From BM003 sp963699835 (GTDB lineage: Bacteria > Pseudomonadota > Gammaproteobacteria > Steroidobacterales > BM003): a DNA stretch of 64,000 nt. Of the stretch, positions 55,578 through 62,589 are shown in pieces; positions within the stretch are counted from its first letter, which is position 1, and the number at the start of each line of letters is the position of its first letter. The stretch spans positions 1 through 64,000 of the forward strand of contig CAVOVJ010000001.1 of assembly GCA_963699835.1 (NCBI GenBank), read 5' to 3'. The notes under the pieces are model-generated. The model did no database searches, was not told where the DNA came from, and saw only the letters and a list, made by a program, of their open reading frames with translations. A program made the position numbers and the translations under genes.

Positions 55578-56606
55578 TCAGAGTCCGTAGTGTGCTTCAG
55601 GTTCAAACGTATTGAGTCCGACGAAGGTACCGCCGTTCTTTTCACACAAGATACGCATAAGCGTGGCGAATCGGGTGCCCGTGGTCGCCAGAGCGGCGCC
55701 GCGTTGAAACGTTACCGGAAATCCTATCGAATGAATACGTACCAGGCGGTTGCCTTTTTCGTCCTCTCGATTGATACGGTCGATCGTGTCGATGACCCGT
55801 TCGATCGATCCGCCAGTGAACTCGTCGCCCAGCACGTACAGACTGATCTTCTTGTCCGGGGAATAAAAGGTCCTGATTGCCTTGGTGATGCCTTCCACCG
55901 GGCTCGAGTTGGAAAATGGGGTCCATGATTTTAGCTGGCTCATGATCGCCTTACGTCGAGCCGGCGTGTCCGGAATCCATTTTCCGGCATATCGGCTGAA
56001 CATATAGTCTCCCATGTCGTTCATTACCTGAATGCCCTTCACGTTCGGGTAGACCTGCAAGGTTTCCTCTACCTTCTGCATCATCAGGTCCCAGCCGTAA
56101 TTAACCATGCTACCCGACGTATCGATAATGAAAATGATGTACTCGCTGTCCACCGGTATGCCGCCGACGGTCTGGTCTTTCGGTTTGCGGCGAAAGTTCT
56201 CGCCGAGCAGTCTCTGCATTTCTGCTGACAGGCTCTGACGCGCCGTGGCGAGCCGGCCTTCAATGACATCGGCAATATCGGATGCGTCACGCGACGCCTC
56301 GAATTCGCCGCGAATATTCGAGAGATCTCCCTGCAACCGGGCGAGTTTTTCCTTTTCCGCCGCCAGCTGGTCTTTGCGGGTGACCATTGTGCGGTTCATG
56401 ATCGTGGTCTCGCCTCGAATTTCATAAAGTTGTTCCTGCAGGTTGGCGATTAAAGCCTCGAGCTCCTGGGTCGTCTCCTCGAGGATAAAAGGCTCTGCCG
56501 TTTTTGATAGCACCAGCAACAACACGATCGCGCCAAATCCGCAACAGATGGCATCGAGAAAGGACATGCTGAAGGCTTCGACGTCCCGGCGTCCCTTTTT
56601 CTTCAT
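55578..56606 (-). CDS. ExbD-like anchored von Willebrand A protein (second of two)
   Basis: The 342-residue product has a cytoplasmic basic tail (MKKKGRRDVEAF), a single membrane helix with SFLDAICCGFGAIVLLLVL (Asp18 at the helix start), a coiled coil (about 45-135) and a VWA domain with MIDAS IDTSGSM (Asp162) and later GDEFTGGS. The Asp in the helix is placed like the proton-carrying Asp of ExbD/TolR/MotB. If that homology holds, the coiled coil and VWA are periplasmic. GGAGG precedes the ATG. It follows the sister VWA gene by 12 bases. Confidence 0.85.
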   Translation of the reverse strand: MKKKGRRDVEAFSMSFLDAICCGFGAIVLLLVLSKTAEPFILEETTQELEALIANLQEQLYEIRGETTIMNRTMVTRKDQLAAEKEKLARLQGDLSNIRGEFEASRDASDIADVIEGRLATARQSLSAEMQRLLGENFRRKPKDQTVGGIPVDSEYIIFIIDTSGSMVNYGWDLMMQKVEETLQVYPNVKGIQVMNDMGDYMFSRYAGKWIPDTPARRKAIMSQLKSWTPFSNSSPVEGITKAIRTFYSPDKKISLYVLGDEFTGGSIERVIDTIDRINREDEKGNRLVRIHSIGFPVTFQRGAALATTGTRFATLMRILCEKNGGTFVGLNTFEPEAHYGL

Positions 56607-56618
56607 ATCATCCTCCCG

Positions 56619-57716
56619 TTACGGCCAGTCCTTCGATGGGCTCATGAACGAACCGCCGGTGACCTGTGCAAGCTGCCAGAATGCGGCGGACGCCATCGGG
56701 TCGCCTTCCATCGGCAGTAGGATGATATTGACGGGTACGCCCAATGGCAGAGTCGCTACGGCATCCTCGAAATGTTTGATCCGGGTCTTGCCATTGACGG
56801 TGGTTCGCCGCGGCGGCGTGGCGCCCTGTGTCGGCAGGCTGTCGGTGAGCAAATAAATATTGTCGGGCGTCGGCTTCAAGGCCCGGGCCGCGGAGAATGC
56901 CGCGTGCAGACTCGTGCCGCCGGCGGGAATATGGCTCTTGACTCCGTCGATTGCGGCGTTCAAATTGCGTCCGGAATCGACTTCGACCCAGTCCCCCAAC
57001 GTATCCGGGATAGTAGCCTGCACGCTGGTATTAAAAGTATAGATCTGGAATTTGCTCTCTACGGGAATTTGCGTGCTCAGCCAGTCGACGGCATTGATCG
57101 TCCGTTGCCATTTACGTGCTTTCAGCTTCTCCGCATCCGCCATGTTGCGGCGGCGGATAATATTTACGATGGTCGAATCGAGCATGCTGGCGGAACCATC
57201 GACCAGTATCAGGATGCGTTCACCTCCGACTTTCAGGCCGGTTAGATATTGCCTGTCGCCCTGGCCAACGAACGAACGTGTGGCGCCGCCTTCGTCGTCC
57301 TCGCTGGCTCGTGCACCTTCAAGCCGTTTTCTCTCCTCATCGATAGTTTTCAGATCGGATTTGAGTTTGTTGATATGTTCGCGCTGTGCGACCGTCAGCG
57401 CATCCAGATCGGCAAGTTGTTCCTGAATGACCTCCACATCGCTCAATACTCTGGCGGACAATCCTTCGGTGATTGCGGATTCCTTGTCGATTTCGTCAAT
57501 CGAATTGCGTAACTCGACCTTGTGTCGTTCGCCGTCCAGGACCTGACGCTCGAGAAGGCTGACCTCGGCAAGGAGTTTTTCGTTGACTTCGTCCGAGCGA
57601 ACCTCGGTGGCGTGGTTGATTATCATGAAGAACAGCACCACAGCGCCAAAACCGCACGACATGCAGTCGAGAAAGGACAAACTGAAAACGTTGGTTTGTC
57701 GTTTTCTACGCGCCAT
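56619..57716 (-). CDS. ExbD-like anchored von Willebrand A protein (first of two)
   Basis: The 365-residue product has basic tail MARRKRQTNVF, membrane helix SLSFLDCMSCGFGAVVLFFM (Asp17), coiled coil about 40-135, and a VWA domain about 165-365. The VWA has MIDAS LVDGSASM (Asp173), the Thr of PAGGTSLHAAF and the Asp of LLTDSLPTQG. It shares the motif SFLD-x3-CGFGA-x-VL with the next protein. The start at 57714-57716 lies inside the upstream gene's end (11-base overlap), so the two are coupled; a longer frame upstream only reads the other gene's DNA. Confidence 0.87.
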   Translation of the reverse strand: MARRKRQTNVFSLSFLDCMSCGFGAVVLFFMIINHATEVRSDEVNEKLLAEVSLLERQVLDGERHKVELRNSIDEIDKESAITEGLSARVLSDVEVIQEQLADLDALTVAQREHINKLKSDLKTIDEERKRLEGARASEDDEGGATRSFVGQGDRQYLTGLKVGGERILILVDGSASMLDSTIVNIIRRRNMADAEKLKARKWQRTINAVDWLSTQIPVESKFQIYTFNTSVQATIPDTLGDWVEVDSGRNLNAAIDGVKSHIPAGGTSLHAAFSAARALKPTPDNIYLLTDSLPTQGATPPRRTTVNGKTRIKHFEDAVATLPLGVPVNIILLPMEGDPMASAAFWQLAQVTGGSFMSPSKDWP

Positions 57717-59091
57717 CTTCTCCGGCCACCTCGATAAGCAGCAATTCCTCGCCGTCGGGCAAAGTAATCCGGTCGCCGACACCGAATACCGCGACGCCAT
57801 CGACCCGGCGCCGTTTGTGGTGCAGTTGCGCCGGGCCGGGATCGACACGCACACCCTCGGCAACCACACGCAGAGTTATCGCAGCCGCATCCGAGCCGGC
57901 CGGCAGACTTATCAGCGAGTCGAGTCGCGTGTCGTGGTCATTCAGCAGATAGGCGGTGCCACGCACCACGGCATGACTGGGACGACGCGGCGGAGGCGGT
58001 GCCACGGGCGGCGAAGGCGCTGGGGTTTGCAGCGGGTTTGCCGCAGCGGCAGGTACCATCGCCGGAGTCAGGTTTGCAGTGTCCATAATCCAGGGTACGC
58101 TGGTTACGAATCGGACTCCCTTGCCACTTTGGACCAGATGTTCTCCGTGGCGCACGGCACCGCGCGCAGCGGCTTCCCGGTCGAGTTCGATTATCTCGCA
58201 GTCGACCTGTTGCGCGAGTTCTGCGCTGAGTCCGGGCAGGGCGGCGATCCGATGCGATATCTGCAATGCGACCGGACCGGTAGTGCCTATCCGAGTACTG
58301 ATCTGCTCCGCAATCTGACGAAACTGCGCGCTGGTTGCCTCCAGCACACGTTCGCGTTTGGCGGTCACCTGGTAGGACTTACGGCCGGTCGGCAGTTCCA
58401 GTTCGGCCGCACCGGTGTTCTCGAGTTCGCGCAGCCAGCCCGGCAAATGGTCGTACAGAACCTGTTCCGTTTGTGCGACATGCATCGGATCGAAACGCGT
58501 CTCTGCCACGAACAGATCGGCTATGCGGTTGGCCCAGCGGTCATTCAGCGTTGTCAGGCCAATATTGCCCAGAACGTCAACCCGGGTGCGCTTGAGGCGA
58601 ATACCCTGCTGCAACTCGGTCAGGATCGTGCGGTGCAGAAAGATGTCCAAAAAATACAGGCTGTGACCCGGCACCGCGTGCGGCGATGCGGCCACGGCCG
58701 TGTCTACCAGGCCGACGACATCGAGATGGCATTCCTTTGCCATTCCAAGCAGCAACGCCAGCTGCTTACGATCGTAGGTCCCGGGAACGGCAAAAACCAC
58801 CCGGCTTTCGCCCTGGGACAGAAGCCGGGTGCTGATGCTGCGCAAATGGGCAAAAGCGAGATCCGCATAGTTTCGTGCTCGCCCCATCGGCTTGGGCAGT
58901 TCTTCCATGCTGAGCTGATCCCAAAAACGGTTTTGGATACGGTTCGGCTGCAGGCGGGATTGCGATAGCGCGTCATCGCCAACGACGATTTCATTGTCAT
59001 CCAGCATCGCGTAACCGGGCGATTCCAGGATGGGTTCAGCGTCGAGGCTGAGTAACAGTCCGATATCATTGATTTCGAGGACGGCAGTCAT
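57706..59091 (-). CDS. Degenerate actin/Hsp70-like protein with C-terminal beta domain
   Basis: The 461-residue product begins AVLEINDIGLLLSLD, in the place of the phosphate-1 loop of the actin/Hsp70 fold. VVFAVPGTYDRKQLALLLG and LDVVGLVDTAVAAS (about 98-135) match the Hsp70 segment that reads F-x-VPA...R.A...A...A-GL-x-V-x-x-L-x-E. The second phosphate loop is only LDIFLHRT, lacking the glycines, so ATPase activity is doubtful. A Pro-rich linker (PSPPVAPPPPRR, about 365) precedes a beta domain (about 385-461) ending FGVGDRITLPDGEELLLIEV, possibly FHA-like. Cytoplasmic. It lies three bases after the ExbB-like gene. Confidence 0.65.
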   Translation of the reverse strand: MTAVLEINDIGLLLSLDAEPILESPGYAMLDDNEIVVGDDALSQSRLQPNRIQNRFWDQLSMEELPKPMGRARNYADLAFAHLRSISTRLLSQGESRVVFAVPGTYDRKQLALLLGMAKECHLDVVGLVDTAVAASPHAVPGHSLYFLDIFLHRTILTELQQGIRLKRTRVDVLGNIGLTTLNDRWANRIADLFVAETRFDPMHVAQTEQVLYDHLPGWLRELENTGAAELELPTGRKSYQVTAKRERVLEATSAQFRQIAEQISTRIGTTGPVALQISHRIAALPGLSAELAQQVDCEIIELDREAAARGAVRHGEHLVQSGKGVRFVTSVPWIMDTANLTPAMVPAAAANPLQTPAPSPPVAPPPPRRPSHAVVRGTAYLLNDHDTRLDSLISLPAGSDAAAITLRVVAEGVRVDPGPAQLHHKRRRVDGVAVFGVGDRITLPDGEELLLIEVAGEDGA

Positions 59092-59094
59092 CGC

Positions 59095-59895
59095 CTAGCG
59101 CACCTGCAGGTGGCGCAGCAAATGTTCGTCGCAATAATCCTGAGCATTGAGCACGAGCCTTTCCTGTTGCAATTGCACCTGGTGCAGCAGGAACATCAGA
59201 ATGATGCTCAGAATCAGTGCGATGAACGTCGAGTTAAAGGCGACACCGAGGCTGGCAGTGACTCCGGCAATGTCTCCCTCGACGGCTTTGTGCGCCTGAC
59301 CGAGCGCCTCACCGATACCGCGGACGGTGCCGATGAATCCCACAGACGGTATCGCCCACGCGATATATCTGACCATCGAGAGTTCCGAGTCGAGGCGCTC
59401 CGACTCTCCCTCGCAGACCGAACGCACCGCATCCGAGGTGTCCTGAATATTCCGGGTGGAGCGGAATCGGTGCAACGCGGTCAGTAGCGCACGGGGTAAG
59501 AGACTGTCGCGGTCTTTTTCCGGAAGAGCCTGGAGTGGACGGGATAGTTCTCGCGTGTCCTCGGGCAACACGCTCATGCCCTCGGTAATGTGCAAGAGGT
59601 CCTGTTGCAGCAGGGCGCGTTCGCGAGTGGCGAGCACCGCCTTATAGGCCATAATCGCCATCGCCCAGACTAACAGGATGAAACAGGTCTCCTGCTCGAA
59701 GTCCCTGATCAGGACCCACACCGAGCGATCCGCAACATAGTCGCTGTCCTGAGCCATCATCTCGGCCTGATAGGTGAGGACCGCTTCTGCATTCGGGCGC
59801 ACCACGGCGACGTAAATCGCGTGAATGATGATGATCGAAACGATCAGGGCGAAAACCTGATAGGTAAACTCGAACGGGAATTGCTTTTTTACCAT
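59095..59895 (-). CDS. MotA/TolQ/ExbB-type proton channel protein
   Basis: The 266-residue product has helices at about 14-32, 70-88, 177-199 and 213-238, with a cytoplasmic helical region between the second and third. The channel signatures are SVGFIGTVRGIGEALGQA (Thr190) and SLGVAFNSTFIALILSI (Thr223), aligned with the TolQ/ExbB pore threonines. Such proteins form pentamers around a dimer of ExbD/TolR/MotB and turn proton flow into motion. The two ExbD-like VWA proteins are encoded just downstream. ATG at 59893-59895. Confidence 0.9.
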   Translation of the reverse strand: MVKKQFPFEFTYQVFALIVSIIIIHAIYVAVVRPNAEAVLTYQAEMMAQDSDYVADRSVWVLIRDFEQETCFILLVWAMAIMAYKAVLATRERALLQQDLLHITEGMSVLPEDTRELSRPLQALPEKDRDSLLPRALLTALHRFRSTRNIQDTSDAVRSVCEGESERLDSELSMVRYIAWAIPSVGFIGTVRGIGEALGQAHKAVEGDIAGVTASLGVAFNSTFIALILSIILMFLLHQVQLQQERLVLNAQDYCDEHLLRHLQVR

Positions 59896-59916
59896 TCTCA
59901 GGCTCTCTCAGGGCAT

Positions 59917-60168
59917 CTAGATATCGACAGGGAACGAAACGGACAGATCTTCGGAAATCTCTTCGGACGGTTCGAACGTCTGCGGTCTGCCCCGACGCGA
60001 CTCCGTTTGTGTTTCCTCTGCTCTTGCCGGGGGCGTGTCGCCTGGCTCCGGCGCGCTTTCGCTCTCCTGCGCAGCGGGAGCAGGTTCTGTTTCCTGCGCT
60101 TCATCCTGGGCATGCGCCGGCAGCGCGCCCGACACGAGAAGCAAGAATATGACAGCGAGGTATTTCAT
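59917..60168 (-). CDS. Small secreted acidic Pro/Glu-rich protein
   Basis: The 83-residue product has a signal peptide (MKYLAVIFLLLVSGALPAHA, cleaved before QDEAQ). The mature part is disordered and rich in Glu, Pro, Ala and Ser. It ends in EEISEDLSVSFPVDI, which looks like a short binding motif. It sits between the SUMF1/PEGA gene (15 bases) and the ExbB-like gene (21 bases). Perhaps a periplasmic linker of the same complex; function unknown. Confidence 0.75.
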   Translation of the reverse strand: MKYLAVIFLLLVSGALPAHAQDEAQETEPAPAAQESESAPEPGDTPPARAEETQTESRRGRPQTFEPSEEISEDLSVSFPVDI

Positions 60169-60183
60169 CCGGTTGCTCCGCGC

Positions 60184-62589
60184 CTACTCGGCGTAACGCG
60201 CAAGTCTGAAGCCGACGTCGGGTCGCGCTTCGTCACCATAATCTCTGTACGACCAGCGCAGTTCGCTGATTGTCGCATGCTGCCAGCTGGATCCGCGGAT
60301 TACATGGAACTTTCCGTTCAGCGGGCCCATCGGGTCGCGTTCGAGATTCGCGCCGGCGGCCGGGTAGGTGGTGTACAGATCGTGAATCCATTCTGCCACG
60401 TTGCCACCCATGTCGAACAGGCCGATCGGCGATGCGCTGAAGCTGCCGACCGGAGCGCTCCCGGCGAACCCGTCGTTATAGCCCTTGAGGTAATCGTTGA
60501 ATAATCTGCGCGCTGACTCGTCGGCGTAATTGCCGGTTTTCGGACTGGGCGGCGGTGGCCAGTCGTCGCCCCACGGAAACCGGCCGCTGCTGCGACCGGC
60601 TACGTGGCGTCCGGTCCACGCCCATTCGGCTTCCGTAGGCAAGCGGTAACCGTGGTTCATGGGCTCCGCAGCGACCAGCACGCCACCGCGTTCGACATAG
60701 GCTGCAGGGAGCCCGTCACGCTCGCTCAGCCAGTTGCTGAAGGCAGCCGCCTGTTGCCACGTGACATTCGCGGCGGGGTAGTCGGGACGGTTGAGATCGA
60801 CGCCCTCGAATGTACCTGAGTTGTGCTGCTCGGCGAACAGGCGAAACTGTTCGTTGCTGACTTCCTGCACGCCAAAATAGAATGGACGCACCAGTTCGAC
60901 CTGCCTGAGGCTCTCGTTCGAGCGCCGACCCTGTTCTCGTCGCGATGATCCCATACTCAGTCGACCCGGGGTGACCAGTATCAGTTCCGGCCCCGCCGCA
61001 GTTTTGATTCGCCGGGGGCGGGAGTCGGCCCGCGCCTGTGCTTCCGTTTTGAGCCGGGTCGACACCTCCTGCGGGAATCCCGGCCGCGGTGTCACGGTAA
61101 TCCGGTAGGAAGCGAACCCGGGCTTGCGAATTTCTATTTGCTGCGGCACGGCGGGCAGCGTCAGACGTCTTTCACTGCGAACTTTGCCGTTAATCAGGAC
61201 TTCGGCATCGGCGGGATCGGCGACGATACTGATTTCCCCGACAAACGGTTGCAACGAGACATGAACTTGCTGACTCGTTCCGGATGCGGGCTTCACGCTG
61301 CGTGTTACTTTCTGAAAACCGGCCTTGCTGAATTCGATGCGATAGGCTTGCCCCGGCGCGAGTTCCAGCTCGGCAGGGGTCTGTCCGCGGTAGGCGCCGT
61401 TTACCATAACGCTCGCGCCGGGCGGGTTGCTGCGCAGACTGACCAGACCGTCGGCCTGCCGCAGCACAATTGTCTCCAGAGTTTGCGGAACCGAGCGTAC
61501 AACGTCGATTTCTTCGTTATAGGACTGGTAGCCGGGCAAGGACAATTGCAGTTCTCGCATGCCCTCTAGAATATCGGCGCTGAGTGGCGTAGTTCCGACC
61601 GACTCTCCGTCTACCAGCACTTCAGCGCCGATCGGCTCACTGTTTATCGCGACAGTGGCCCAAAGAGGTTCCAGCTTCGCCTCCCAGTTCTGTTCGACAC
61701 CACCTCCGTCAATCTCGATTGTTACGCCGTAGGAGTCGAATCGATCGGCATCGAGACTCAGCTCGTGCAGCCCTGGTTCGATCGTCAGTGCGTCAATCGG
61801 CGTGGTGCCAACAAGCTCTCCGTCAATCGATACCCTGACCCCTTCGCCCGGATCCGTCGTCAGGTGCAATATGCCCGGCAGTTTCCTCAGTTCAAACTCG
61901 AACGACTGATTGCGTTCCTCTCCAACACTGAGAATTTCGTCAAGGTCGTAGTAGCCTTCACGCTGAATATGCAGGCGATAATCACCCGGTCGCATCAAGT
62001 AACGGCCGCCGAGTTCGAAAACGAAGAGGCCCCCATCGATATCGATTTCCTCGGGGACAGGTGCCGCAAGTATTTCGATGGTACGTGCCGTCAGCATGAA
62101 CCACGCGAGGCTGCCGAGTGCTGCAAAAACCGCGAATACCAGCAATGGCACAGGCCGCAGCACGCTGCGCCAGCCCCGCGTGCGCCGCTCGGACGGCGCA
62201 AATACCGCCGCCTCTATCAACTCTGCATCGGAATCGTCCTCGTCACCGCTCGCAAAATCCATTGCGATCACATCGTCGGCGGTCTCCGTCTCCAGGACGA
62301 GTTCCGGTCCCGCCGCGCGCACAAGCAAAAGGCTCGACTGGTATTCGAGCGTGTCGCCAACGCTCAGCAGCAGCGGCTCTGTCACAGGCGAGTCGTTACA
62401 CAGGACCGGCGTGTCGGCGGCCGGCGTGAGAACCCAGCCGGCTTTTGCGTATTCCAGAAATGCAAGCGCTGCACCGGACGCGGCGCCGGGCCAGGGCAGA
62501 TCCGCGTCCGCGCCTCCAACGCTGATCCGCCGAGCCGCAGCGAAGCGCTCGCTGGTTTCTCCATCGACAAGACGGACCGAGGCGATCAA
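60184..62589 (-). CDS. FHA-like / TM / five-PEGA / SUMF1-domain membrane protein
   Basis: The 801-residue product has, in order: an FHA-like beta domain (about 1-95; RISVGGADADLPWPG, LLLSVGDTLEYQ); an acidic linker; a membrane helix (146-166); PEGA repeats at about 170-235, 237-308, 309-378, 379-448 and 449-512 (GELVGTTPID, GESVGTTPLS, GAYRGQTPAE); and a SUMF1/FGE-type domain (533-801; RLPTEAEWAWTG, FDMGGNVAEWIHD, VIRGSSWQHA). The last lacks the catalytic cysteines of formylglycine-generating enzyme, so it is probably a binding module. The FHA side is cytoplasmic, PEGA and SUMF1 periplasmic. TTG start overlaps the upstream stop (TTGA). Confidence 0.87.
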   Translation of the reverse strand: MIASVRLVDGETSERFAAARRISVGGADADLPWPGAASGAALAFLEYAKAGWVLTPAADTPVLCNDSPVTEPLLLSVGDTLEYQSSLLLVRAAGPELVLETETADDVIAMDFASGDEDDSDAELIEAAVFAPSERRTRGWRSVLRPVPLLVFAVFAALGSLAWFMLTARTIEILAAPVPEEIDIDGGLFVFELGGRYLMRPGDYRLHIQREGYYDLDEILSVGEERNQSFEFELRKLPGILHLTTDPGEGVRVSIDGELVGTTPIDALTIEPGLHELSLDADRFDSYGVTIEIDGGGVEQNWEAKLEPLWATVAINSEPIGAEVLVDGESVGTTPLSADILEGMRELQLSLPGYQSYNEEIDVVRSVPQTLETIVLRQADGLVSLRSNPPGASVMVNGAYRGQTPAELELAPGQAYRIEFSKAGFQKVTRSVKPASGTSQQVHVSLQPFVGEISIVADPADAEVLINGKVRSERRLTLPAVPQQIEIRKPGFASYRITVTPRPGFPQEVSTRLKTEAQARADSRPRRIKTAAGPELILVTPGRLSMGSSRREQGRRSNESLRQVELVRPFYFGVQEVSNEQFRLFAEQHNSGTFEGVDLNRPDYPAANVTWQQAAAFSNWLSERDGLPAAYVERGGVLVAAEPMNHGYRLPTEAEWAWTGRHVAGRSSGRFPWGDDWPPPPSPKTGNYADESARRLFNDYLKGYNDGFAGSAPVGSFSASPIGLFDMGGNVAEWIHDLYTTYPAAGANLERDPMGPLNGKFHVIRGSSWQHATISELRWSYRDYGDEARPDVGFRLARYAE

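Noticed and set aside
57583..58968. 461-codon plus-strand frame across the actin-like gene
   Set aside because: Arg/Gly/Gln-rich composition with no recognisable motif; the minus-strand genes overlap and are coupled in an operon.
59095..59895. Zorya defence system
   Set aside because: An ExbB/MotA-like channel is present, but there is no MotB with an OmpA-type domain, no helicase and no nuclease in the visible operon.
60184..62589. Active formylglycine-generating enzyme
   Set aside because: The catalytic cysteine pair is missing and no sulfatase gene is nearby.
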